A DNA stretch of 64,000 bases from Symbiodinium natans (lineage: Eukaryota > Sar > Dinophyceae > Suessiales > Symbiodiniaceae), in the NCBI GenBank assembly GCA_905221605.1, contig CAJNDS010001580.1:162501-226500 (forward strand). The letters are read 5' to 3'. Positions 33,693-45,394 of this stretch are shown piece after piece (the first letter of the stretch is position 1; every line of letters begins with the position of its first letter). Both the position numbers and the translations under genes were made by a program. The notes beneath the pieces were generated by a model. The model saw nothing but the letters and a program-made list of their open reading frames with translations, ran no database searches and was not told the origin of the DNA.

Positions 33693-34869
33693 ATGGCTCG
33701 CCGAGGGTTTCGCGATGTTAGACGACTACCAGGAGCAAAGCCTAAACCCTAAACCCAGATACCTTACAATGTGACGAGAAATGCAGAATTGCATATTTTA
33801 TGTTCATGCTTGTAACTTTGGTCGTGATGCGAGGAAAGTTAGTTGCGTTCAGGATTCTGATCACCCCGCAACAACATGACTGGATCCAACCTTTGCTTGG
33901 GTCCCTAGGGTTTAGGGTTTAGGGTTTAGGGTTTAGGGTTTAGGGTTTAGGGTTTAGGGTTTGGGGGCTAGAGCCCCTCTCCCCCCCGGCGAGCCTGTCA
34001 AGAGCCTGAGATTTCAAATGGCCACGCCAAGTGTGGAGATAAGCTATCGTGCTCACCACCGTGGGCGCTCAATGGTCCGGACGCTGAGCCATGATGAGGT
34101 TTCTCACTTTTCTAGATGTCTTCGCAGCCGGCAGGAGCTTTCGTATGACAAACCTGTAAACCCTACAACGCCTGCAGAAATCTAGCTCTATTGAGAGGCA
34201 GGCCAAAGCCCAAAACAACCTAAATCTCGTGGTTCAAGGGGGCTTCGGAGCTCCGTCTCGGAAAAAACGAAGGCCTCAAAAAAAGTAACAACAAAATAGT
34301 AAAAGCAATGCCCTGTACAATCTTGAGGTCCTAAAACTAAAACCATGGAACCTAAGCCGCGGGATCCTCGAAAGCTGCCAAGGCCAAGGCCCCAGACCCC
34401 TACTCTCCAAGGCCTAGCCTATGCATCCTATCTTAATCCCTGTTCCCCGAGGAAGAAAAAAGGATCCTTTTTGTTTATATATAAGAAAGCCCATAACCCA
34501 AAAAGTAAAAAGGATCCCTAACACTGATCTAGCTATACCCGTTACCGAAAGACTTTGGGGCTCGCGGTGTGTAGGTTGAATAGGGTTTGAGACTGGTTTG
34601 GGGCTTAGGGTTTAGGCTGTGTTAAGAGGATATGCCTTTTGCTCGACAGGAGCACAATGCCTGGAGAACTTGTGAGCCACAATCAAAACTCCTCGAATGG
34701 CGCCGGAGAAGACGCCAAACATGGGAAGCAAAATCGATTCCTTCGGATGTCGGAGTTCTGACTATGGCCCTTGTCGACTCTTTTGTCGAGCGCCGCAGGC
34801 CTCTGCTTGCAGAGGGAAAAGATAAGAGGCCTATGGCCTGGGAATTTTTCGAGGAGGGCAAGCACAAAG
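33693..34869 (+). CDS. Putative plus-strand gene in block C2
   Basis: Candidate exons are 33693-33734 (MARRGFRDVRRLPG, GC donor where block C1 has GTAAGC), about 34003-34155 (MATPSVEISYRAHHRGRS... with a GTAAAC donor) and 34650-34869 (acceptor CGACAG|G, EHNAWRTCEPQSKLLEW, PMAWEFFEEGKHK, donor GTACCT). A later exon 35610-35700 (LPVGGSPPYAARPLQ) with a GTAAGC donor is possible. It converges on XDH. An antisense frame (34683-35183) is also open in both copies, so the coding strand is not certain. Confidence 0.4.
34430..34537. mobile_element. Small foldback insertion in block C2
   Basis: C1 has none of this between ATGCATCCT and TTACCGAA. The insert contains inverted GGATCCTTTTT arms around a TA-rich centre. 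Confidence 0.6.
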
Positions 34870-35133
34870 GTACCTGCCCTCAGCTGGGGCAGAACAGGGT
34901 AAGCCTCAAGCACCACGCTCGCCCAATCAGCGCTTGTGGCCGGAGTTCCCTGCACTGCTACTCCAACTAAACCAGGAAGGGCCGGTAGATGATGAGCCAG
35001 CAGATGTGCTTCGACATCGAAGCTTCGGGACACCTCAAATATCGTGATGTTGATTGCCCGCTGGCCTCCCTCCGGCTCTTCCTGGGGGTCTCCACTTTGG
35101 GTGTTTGCCAAGGCCCAGAGACATCTCACATAT

Positions 35134-35250
35134 GAAGTACGGTATATATCTTTTACCCTTAAAAGGACACCAGGCATATACACTCACCAGTATTAAAAGG
35201 GAACCGTATATGCACTCAGCAAGAACAGTAATATCAACCCTGTTTCATAT
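35134..35250. mobile_element. Small insertion with 5-bp target duplication
   Basis: Absent from C1, where the site CATAT is single (18573-18577). In C2 CATAT flanks the insert at 35129-35133 and 35246-35250. The insert is about 112 bp, AT-rich, with internal inverted repeats. Confidence 0.75.
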
Positions 35251-35923
35251 CCCTCCCAAACCGGTACAGTTCGCGCCGTTTTGGGCCCGACAGGAGCCAT
35301 AAGAAGCTTAGAATGGTATTGATTAGCACGCCTCTCCAGTTGTGTAAGAAGTGCGGTTGAGGGCTTCGGGCCCCAATGACCTACTACGTTTGGGAGGTTA
35401 TACCCCAGAGAAGGCGTGACCCACGAGTTTGGGGTGTGTCAGGGGGTTCGCAACATGAGGGAAAGCCAGCTATCAAATCTGACCTCCACTGTGGCAAACG
35501 CCTCTGAAACCCTAAACCCTATAAACCCTAAACCCTTAAACCCTTAAAACTTAAACCCTTAAACCCTTAAACCGCTAAACCCTTAAACCCTAAACGCTGA
35601 TGTTTGGCAAGCACCGGCTTCCCGTTGGTGGCAGCCCTCCCTACGCTGCGCGGCCGCTTCAGAGGGGGACAGCAGTCGACATCCACCGGACGCGCTGCGT
35701 AAGCAGGCTATAGAGGCGCTTCTCAGGGATCAGGGTTTGGTGTAGGGCTTAGGGCAATTGCCTTTTGAGGCAGGAGTCGTTTAGGACCGTCGAGGGAACG
35801 TCGGGGGCTTTAAGAGCAATACGTTTGTGCATAAAGAGATTTCATGTACAGACACCAAAGTTCGAAAGTTTAGATGAAACATCAAAAAGGGTACCCCTAT
35901 TTTCGGAAACCCTCATATGAACC

Positions 35924-36528
35924 ACCCCAAACCCTAAACCCTAAACCCCAAACCCTAAACCCTAAACCCTAAACCCTAAACCCTAAACCTTAAACCCTAA
36001 ACCCTAAACCCTAAACCCTGTAAACCCTAAACCCTGAATTGCCGGGCGGTTGCCGTGCTGGCCCCCCACTCAGACGAAGAGCGACGGTCTCGGGCCTGAG
36101 TGCAGACTCTAGCTAGCAGCGGGCCCTTCCAAGCACCCTGTTACCCCTAAACCCTAAACCCTAAACCCTAAACCCTATAAACCCTAAATCCTAAACCCTA
36201 AACCCTAAACCCTAAACCCTAAACCCTAAACCTCCTAAACCCTAAAAGGGTTCGGGGCTTCCGGTGGGCTTGAGGGGAGCTTTGGAGCTGCTAAGGTTGA
36301 ATTCGTCTGCGGCTCGCTAGAATACCGGACCCGAGCCCAAAACACCCACAGCATTACGAGGCAACTTCTTAAGTTGCCCTTTAAAAGCCCTATAGAAGCC
36401 CTCATTCAAAAAAGGCAAACCCCTAAACCCTAAACCCTAAACCCTAAACCCTAAACCCTAAACCCTAAACCCTAAACCCTAAACCCTAAACCCTAAACCC
36501 TAAACCCTAAACCCTAAACCCTAAACCT
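35924..36528 (-). repeat. CCCTAAA arrays in block C2
   Basis: Arrays at 35924-36034, 36147-36247 and 36420-36528, flanking XDH exon 24 and following exon 23 on the sense strand as TTTAGGG. Confidence 0.95.
36054..36137 (-). CDS. XDH: Possible XDH exon 24 (C-terminal extension)
   Basis: Reads GAWKGPLLARVCTQARDRR in phase after exon 23. Acceptor CAG|G, GC donor. It lies beyond the usual XDH end, so it is either an extension or a misread. A last exon ending near 35659 (KRLYSLLTQ...TGA) is conceivable. Confidence 0.5.
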
Positions 36529-39500
36529 CCCTTCCCCACGCATCTTCCAGGGCTCCGGCGGCTGGACTTCTCCGCGAACCTCGAAGCAATCGGATCGCCG
36601 CAGGCCTGCACCATGAGGGCAAAAAGGGGTTGGGGGTTTGGAGTTTAGGGTTTAGGGTTTGGGGTTTAGGTTTTAGGGTTTAGGGTTTAGCGTCAGGGCA
36701 TTCGGGGTTTACAGGCTTTATAGGGCCGGGCCTCGAATGTTCAAGGGGCGTAGGGTTTACGGGCTGTGTAGGGTCTACAGGGTTGGCAGGGTTTGTGGGG
36801 TTTTCGGTCTTTAATAGGGTTTGTAAGGTTTTCGGCGACGGACATCAAACCGTACAATTTGCAGGCGTAGGACCCTAAACAAAAACTCCTAAACCCGACC
36901 CATCCCGAAACCGCAAAACAGCCCCAAGAGCGGGGCGCGCCATTCTGATTCGCTCCGGGGTCAGGGGCAGGTCCACCACGAAGAAGTCGTCGCCCATACC
37001 GGCGTCCTGAAAAAACATCTGAAAACTACCCCCTGAACCCGGCTTAGGGGTTTCGTGCTGTGGTGTTGTCTTGGGGTCCCAGCTAGGTCCAAAGAGACCC
37101 GGCCATATCCGAACCTGGAGAAATCCGCCAAGTCTGACTGGCGGGGCATCCTACATCCTGCTTCTGGGTTCCACAGCTCTGAACCCTGAACCATATTCAA
37201 ACCCTAAACCCTAAACCCCAAACAAGTTGGCCAGTTTATTCGGTCCAGGGTCGGGGGTGTACATAGGGATCAGGGTTTCGATCACAACGGGATTGTAGGG
37301 GGGAGAGTGTAGAGTTCTCTTAAGGTTTAGATCTCAGATAATACCACACTGGTTTAGGGTTTAGGGTGTTAGGGTTTAGGTGTTAGGGTTTAGGGTTTAG
37401 GGTTTAGGGTTTAGGGACTCCGGCTTCGCCCCTGATGAATCTGTGGGGTGTAGGGCTGCTCCGGTGGCACTTTGAAAGGGTGGATTCTGGGCATGACCTT
37501 GGCTGCACTCAGAAGGGTTTAGGGTTTAGGGTTTAGGGTTTAGGGGAATTTTTAGCTGCCATATTAAGAAACCCAAAAAACCCAAAAAGGCTAAGAATCT
37601 AGAGTTACAGTAAAGCACTACAAAGTTTTGAGGATCCCAGCTTTACTTCGGAGCCGCCTTTTCCGTGGGGATACCTACAAAAAAAGGGGGACCAAACTCT
37701 ACAACCCCAACCCAACAACGCCCAAAAGGGGACCTGATGTTTCGAGAGGTTCAAGGTTTAGGGTTTAGGGTTTAGGGTTTAAGAGTTTAAGGGTTTAAGG
37801 CTTCGGTTCGCTCCACTCGGCACTGTTCGGTCCTTTCTCGCCGAGGCGATTGCTGCGCGAGCCTGGGACTGGCAGGGGGACTCTTGGGATTCTGGGACCC
37901 TAAGCCCTAAACCCTAAACCCTAAATCCTAAACCCTAAATCCTAAACCCTACACCCTAAACCTAAACTAAACCCTAAAGTTTAGAGCTTATAGGGCTGCG
38001 AAGTTTCTGGCGTGCAGGGGTTTGGAGTCCAACTGCTCAGTTTGAGACAAGGGGGCTTGGGGCTCACAACGCCGGAGCCTGAGCTCGTGCAGGGTTCCGG
38101 GGCTCGGGCTGAGGGTTTAGGATTTCGGGCTCGGGTTTAGGGTTTTGGGTTTAGGGTTTGGGGTGTAGGGTTCGGGTTTCGGGTTTAGGGTTGAGGGCCA
38201 CACTTTCCCTCGCGCCGGGGACCCGGCAGCGAAGAAAGCTACGGACCCCATGAAGAATGGCGGCTCGCCCACTGCCTGCCGAAAAGGGCTGGAGAGCTTG
38301 CGATGGGCTCGGGGCCTTGAGGATTTCGGGCTCAGTTGGGAATGGGAGGGCTTTCTGAATACTTCAGGGACGAAAAATCGTTGAGGAAAAGCTGCTACGG
38401 TAGGGTTTAAGGGTCGGAGGTGTTTTTGGCTTCAAGCTTCAGATGAATCGTTTAGTTGCATGCTTGGATTCGGACTCTCTTAAGAACGACTCAAGGTTGA
38501 GGGAAGCCCTACAAACCCTAGATCCACCTTCGTTTGCTGAGGCGCTCCTGTAGCTTACAACCTCTGCACATGGCTTTGTGCATTGGGGCTTGGGCACGAG
38601 ACCAAAGCTTAGACTTCCATGTCGGGTTGAGAGCGTGTAGGAAACATTCATGCTGAGACAAAACCGGCCATTTGGGAACCGATGGAGACCTATGTTATAC
38701 GTAGCCCTTCGCAAGAAACTCTTGAAGAAGCTGAGAAGCCCAAACCCAAAAACCCAAACTTGAAGCAGCAATGGCCCAAAAACACAATTCTAAAGCCCCA
38801 GGAAGTCAGATATTAAGCCCACCCTTAACTTAACACACTGCGCTCACCGGCCCCCGCCAATCGACACATCCAGACCGAACCCAGCAAGTCCAAGCGCCGA
38901 GCCCGTGAGGAATGGATGGCGTTCGGATTTGCAGAATCCTGTCGCTTGGGATCTGCAAGGGGTTGTTGGCTACTGGACAATGTATCCTAAGCCCTAAACC
39001 CACGCCCGAATCGGTATCTTGAGATAAGAGCTTGAGACCTTTGACGCGTAGAGGGTCCAGGGTTTGACGTGCATGGACTTCGAGGCTTGAAAGCCTCGTA
39101 GTGCCTGCTAGGACCTCATAGCTTCGAACATCATCGAACCGGCAGGCTGTAAGGTTGAGGCGGCTCTGGGAGTACTGAGGACGGGCTATTCGGCTTGGGA
39201 ATCATTAGCTGGTCAGCTATTTACAGGTCATGCCGGTGATGCAGGAAAACCTGAACACTGCACGAGAACGCTCGTTTCAGGTGGTCCTTAACCAGGGTGA
39301 CCCTCATGTCCACGGGCGTGTCGTTGAACGAAGGGATCCTCGGCAACAGATGTCTTCCACTCTGCGTCTTTCAGGGAGGAGCGGGCGGGGGGTCTTCGGG
39401 AGTAACATCTATAAAAGAACCTTTAAACTACACCACCCTGAGTAACATCTATACAAAAAAAGGCCTTCAAACTACAACGAACAACACCCCGAGCAGCATC

Positions 39501-41525
39501 CATAAAAAGAACCTTTAAACTACAACACCCTGAGCAACAGCGAAAAAAAAGAACCTTTCAACTACAACACCCTGAGCAACATCTAGAAAACAAAACCTTT
39601 AAACTACAACACCTCCCCCTCACAACAGTTGAAAGACACCCCTTTGGGGGCATCCCCGCTCCGCAGCCCATGAACCTTCAAAATAACGATCCTGGCCTAG
39701 CAGATTCTTAAATAGCATGCCCTGTTTAAACCCTAAGCCCTAAACCCAACCAGGGAGGACATGAACGCGATCGCGGGCTCGACCGGGCCTACCTAGCCAA
39801 AGATGCCCTAAACCTTGGGACCCTAAACTCACACCTTGAAAAAACAACGTTTAGGGTTTAGGGTTTAGGGTTTAGGGTTTAGGGTTTAGGGTTTAGGGTT
39901 TAGGCCCAAGCTCTGATCCTAATGCTAACAATGAAAACACTCATGGTAAAACAACTAACTTCTCAGAATCGTCATACTTCTGCCATGGTATCAAAGGAAA
40001 GAATGAGACGAATCGAAGACCTCAGGGCCCCTGTGGTCCCACCGCCCTCACCTCTTTGAGAGTTTAAGATTTAGGATTTAAGATTCAGGGTTCAGGGTTT
40101 GGGGCTTAGCTCGGAGCAATAGACGACCGCACATAAGCAGTCAGGGCACTTGTAGGTACCAGGTCCTCTTGTCATGCAGACGCCCGGCTTCCTCAGGAGC
40201 ACTTCGACTCTTGGGCATGTTTGGGGCATGCTTCGGGTTCAGGGCTTGGGGTTTAAGGTCTTTTGGGTGTGGGTTTAAGGGTTTAAGGGTTTAAGGGTTT
40301 AAGGGTTTAAGGGTTTAAGGGTTTAAGGGTTTAAGGGTTTAAGGGTTTAAGGGTTTAAGGGTTTAGGGGTTCCGGGGTTCAGGGATTTGTTTTTTTGAGT
40401 TTAAGGGTCTTTTGGGGTTGAGGGTTTAACCGTCCGGCCTGAAGGCTGCCCAAATTGGACACTGCAGATGTGAGCGACTTCGCGGGACGGTGTGAGCTAC
40501 CATCGGCTTGCTGCAGCAGATGCTGCACTCCTCCGAAACGTACGATTCAACTATCCCGTGTAAGAGATTCCATCTTCCCCCTCTGTCCCCTCAACCGCCC
40601 TCGACCGCGGGGTTTCGGAAATTCAGCGACTCTAAAGCCTAAACCCGACAGGAAATCGGTGTCAAACTCTACTCTCTCAGCTGCCCATTTTCCACGCGAT
40701 AGAAGGATAAGGTTCCCTCAACACTGACTACTTGCAAGACCATGCTGAATGCACATCTTTGCCACCACAATCAGAGGACGCAGCCCTCTTCAAAGGCAAG
40801 GTTGGGCGGTTTTGTTCTAACTTTTTTCTGGGTCCCATGGGGGGGGGGGGGGGTGGCTCAAGCCCCAGCTTACCCTCTTCAGTGTCTCATGGTGCCAAGC
40901 ATCAGCCAGGGGAACTCGCTGCAACCCCATACTGTCTCCTGCCATGATAGCTGAGATGTAGTTCTTGGTTGGGATAGCAGTAAGGATCAACAATTTCTGT
41001 TCCTTATTGAGGCTAAGTACCCCTTAAAAATGCACAAAATGTTACCCCACTACGGCAAAGAAACTACGAGGGCTGGGCAGAGCTGGCTCTTGGGGATTTG
41101 GGCTGGCAACTGGCACACAAGCAACTTGATGTCGCACGCTTGTCCCAGGTGTCCACTGTTTGCTTAAGAGCCAGCCGAAAAACACAACATCCTTCCTCAT
41201 GCGGCCAGTATAGGGATGCTATTCTTCATTTTTGGGGGGGGTCCGGAAGCGAAAATAGTAGGTTTGGCGTGGATTCGTGAATAGCATGATGCAGGCTACG
41301 TTCTGGTTCTGATAACATACTGCAGCCAAAGTCTCCGAAGGTTGCAGCAGGTATGGTCTTTAAAGGGTGCTTGGAGGCGCATGGATCCTAAACCCTAAGC
41401 CCTACTGAACGTAGGATTGAAGAGTAAAGCCCTAAACCTTAAAACCCCTGTTGGAATTCTGGGTTCAACTTCCTTGGCGTTGCTTTGCTGCAGGGTGATA
41501 GGGTTTAGGGTTTAGGGTTTAGGGT

Positions 41526-41564
<39 letters not shown>

Positions 41565-44500
41565 GGTTGCGGTTTGGGGGTTCAGGGTTTCAGGAGATTA
41601 ATGGGCTCGTCCGGGCTTCAAGCTCTCCGGTCTGTAGGATTTTTCCCCTAAACCCTAAACCCTACAGCCTAAACCCTAGAGCCTGGACCCTAAACCCTAG
41701 TCCCTAAACCCTAAACCCTAAACCCCAAACCCTAAACCCTAAACCCTAAACCCTAAACCCCAAACCCCAAAAGCCCCAAGTCTGGTGCACCTCAAGGACA
41801 GCCCAGCCGAAGCCCTGCGTGAAGGCGCCCTCCACTTGGCCTCCCCGCAAGGGACCCGTGAAATAGCGAAATCTTAGGGTTTAGGGTTTAGGGTTTGGGG
41901 CTTAGGGTTTATAGGGTTATAGGGTTATAGGGTTATAGGGTTATAGGGTTATAGGGTTATAGGGTCATAGGGGTTAGGGTTTAGGGTTTAGGGTTTAGGG
42001 TTTAGGGTTTAGGGTTTAGGGTTTAGGGTTTAGGGGAATCATAGGGTTTACCTGGGGTTTTGATAGGGTTTACATCGGGTTTACATATCTAGGGCGTTTG
42101 ATAGGGGGTTGACATAGGGTTTTGATGGGGTTTACATGTGGTTTTGATATGGTTTACATAGGGCTTACATAAGTTTTGAGAGGGTTTACATGGGCTTTTG
42201 ATAGGGTCTACATAGGGTTTTGACAGGTGCACCATAAGGGTTTTGATAGGGAATACATCGGGTTTTGAGAGGGTTCGCATTTGCATGGGGTTTTGAAAGG
42301 GTTTTGATAGGGTGTACATGAGGTTTACATAGGGTTTGTACAGGCTTCTTCAACCTGAGCCCAGAAAACCCAAACCGGCTCAAGGTAAAGACTGGATTAC
42401 AAGGACCCCGACCCCCTGAACCCCTCAACCCCTGCACTGCGTTGTATGCGTCGAACCCAGGCCCCAAAACCCCCTAGTTGTGCTAGTGTTCACCCTGCAA
42501 GCTATAGACTGCACTATTACCAAAAAACCCCAAAAAAAAACCCAGGCCATTCCCTAAGAACCCCTAGCTACTGTTCGAACCCAGGCGCTGGCACTATTTT
42601 TAAGAGTATCCAAGCCCTATACGTCGTACCCCCTGAGCCCTGAACTCCGTAACCCCTTCAACCTTCAACCTATTCTGTGGTGTTTTGCGGGCTGCTCACA
42701 TGATCCGAAAGCCTCTCTTTGTGGTAAGATTTCTGTGCAAGGCTGGCATGCTTCTTGAGGCTTGCACCCGCATGGCTTTCGGTGCACATGCCCAGGACAA
42801 AGCTGGCTGGCTCTTAGTCGGGAATGAGGGTTTAGGGTTTAGGGTTTAGGGTTTAGGGCCCTACAAAATCCCTTTAAGGATAGGGCCCTCATTCGGCTTT
42901 CGGGAAAGGCTGCTGAGCCTGGACACTTTGCCCTCTGAGACCCATGGACAGGCAAAGCTTGTGAAAACGGGCAACCCCAAACCCTAAACCCTAAACCCTA
43001 AACCCTAAAACCTAACCCTAAACCCTAAACCCTAAAACCCTAATTCAACCCTAAACCCTAAACCCTAAGCTGCCTATGTCGATGGCCGGGTTCAAGCTGT
43101 TGCCCACATCCATCAAGAGGTCGGCACCTTCGCGAGGTCGATTTTATAAGCATCGGCTCGCCGCCGCTAGTCTAGGACCCTAAACCCTAAACCCTAAACC
43201 CTAAACCCTAAACCCTTAGGGGCCTTGAAAAATAAGAATAGGGTTTGGGGGCGGGGGGGGGTATTATGGTATGACTACAAAGGAACCATACGGGAATGCT
43301 ATTGGTGTTTCTTCCGACCCTTATAGGAGCCCCTGAAGCCCTAAACGCTCTGGCGCTAACCATCAACACCAAACCCCAAACCCCTAACCTCTAAACTCCC
43401 AAAGTCCTAAACCCCTAAGGCCCTAAACCCTAAAGACCCCTAAAGCCCTAAACCCTAAAGCCCCTAAGCCCTAAACCCCTACACCCCTAAACCCTCAACC
43501 GCCAACCCCCAAAGCAACAAAGCCTGCAGTAGGAAAGGGCGTGCAATCGGCCCCACGAAGGAACTGAGCTTGCGGCGCAGGATTCGCATGTCTCCCGTCA
43601 GGACCTGGAGGGTTTTAGGGTTCAGGGTGGCACCCCCAGGCGTCGTACACGCTTTGATGAAGGACTTACCTTAAGAACCCCAAACCTTGTTCTTTGCAGG
43701 TTCTTAGTTCAAGCCCCTCAGAGGTATCTTCGGCAACCTACAAAAAGTAGGCTTTGGGTCCTTAAGGTAGGGCTCTCAAAAGGGCTGAGACACCTAATGT
43801 CCACAGCCCTAAGCCCTAGTCTTAGAGGCCTAAAGGTCAACCTTTGGGATTGTAAAGGGAATATAGGACCCCCAAAAGGGTTACCTACTCTACTACTAAG
43901 ATACAAGATGCTTCCTGAGGGATGTGCGGGGCACTCAGCAGCGCATCTACCGCCGGCGGATTCCGCCAATGTTCCGTCTGCTCAAACCCTAAACCCCAAC
44001 CTGAAACCCTGAGTCCTAAACCCCCCTAAACCCTACCCCCTTAGCCCTAAAACCCCCTAAGCCCCAAACCCTAAACCCCAAACCCCAAACCCCAAACCCT
44101 AAACCCTAAACCCTAAACCCTAAACCTGAACCCTTTACCCCCTTTGACTTGATCCTGGGCTCGGCGCGTCGACCTCCACCTCGGAGCACGCGGCACCATA
44201 GGTGAAGTAGTTGAAGGGCTTGCCTGCCAAAGGGGCTCAGGCTTCGGCATGTTCGGGTTTAGGGTTTAGGGTTTAGGGTTTGGGGTTTGGGGTTTAGGGT
44301 TTAGGGTTTAGGGTTTAGGGTTTGGGGTTTGGGGTTTGGGGTTTGGGGTTTGGGGTTTGGGGTTTGGGGTTTGGGGTTTGGGGTTTGGGGTTTGGGGTTT
44401 GGGGTTTGGGGTCAAGGGTTTAGGGCTTAAGGGCTTGAGAGGGCGCAGGGTGGATTGGGACAGGAGCACAAACAGGCCTCGCTTGTCGTCTGGCTGAGAC

Positions 44501-45357
44501 CAATCATAGCCTGGTCAGGATGCAACTTGATGAAACAGCCTGGCCCAACTTTGACATGGTTACAAGTGCGAGTGCAACAACACAGATAGGTACCCATATG
44601 GTGGTGCAGAAGCACGGAAACCGCAGCATGCGCCGACCTATGCCCGGTGTGGCATAGAAGCCGTGAGCGGAGAGGTCACATCGATCGAAGTAGGCGGCAT
44701 TGACGGCGCCTGATGGCCATAGGCCACAACAAACTTGCCGGCTCTTAGACGCGGGACAAAAAGGCACCTACGGTATCCCTCTATCGTACCCTTCAAGGGA
44801 TCAGGGGCATGAATTCTGAAATTCCTGCCCAGAACTAGCAGGTAAACCCTGAGACCCAAACTTTAAACCACAAGCAATGCCCCAGATCTTTTCAGTCCAA
44901 CAAGAGCCCTGAACCTTACTGAGGGAGGGGTTCCCCGAATTGTCGCGGGGCTTGCGTGCCTACACCCTAAACCCCAACCCTAAACCCTCAACCGCCAAAA
45001 GGGTCAGTGTTACGGGGAAAAATGACGTTATCCGTGCCCTCTTGCCTGCCAGGCACACTGAGGCCGAATAAACCCTATACCATGCCATAACCCTATACAT
45101 AACCCCTAACAACCCTAGACACCCTACTAGCTACAAGCCCCGTGAGCCCTATGAACCCTATATAACGGTACTAACAAACCCTATGAACCCGAAAAGCGCA
45201 CTTTCGGACTTTGAGCTCTAGGTTTGGGGTGTAAGGTAAGAAGGGTCTTGGGTTCGGGGGTAGCATGTTAAAATTGGGCTTTTTTTGGCGGGATTGACTC
45301 TGGCTCGGACTCTGCTTCGCGACCGTGCACTCACTCACTCCCTTCCTCCCTCCCTCC

Positions 45358-45394
<37 letters not shown>

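Larger units (their letters stand above)
33075..37905. repeat. Segmental duplication block C2 (in the XDH gene)
   Basis: Counterpart of C1. Because exons 22-24 continue in phase from exons 18-21 in block A3, this copy sits in the ancestral-looking location. It carries insertions absent from C1 at about 33217-33347, 34430-34537 and 35134-35250. Confidence 0.9.
38400..41090. repeat. Segmental duplication block A3 (in the XDH gene)
   Basis: The divergent third copy retains intact XDH exons 18-20. It ends near 41090, where A1 and A2 continue into the LRR gene. Confidence 0.8.

Noticed and set aside
40270-40372. CRISPR-like regular repeat
   Set aside because: Units are contiguous 8-mers without spacers.
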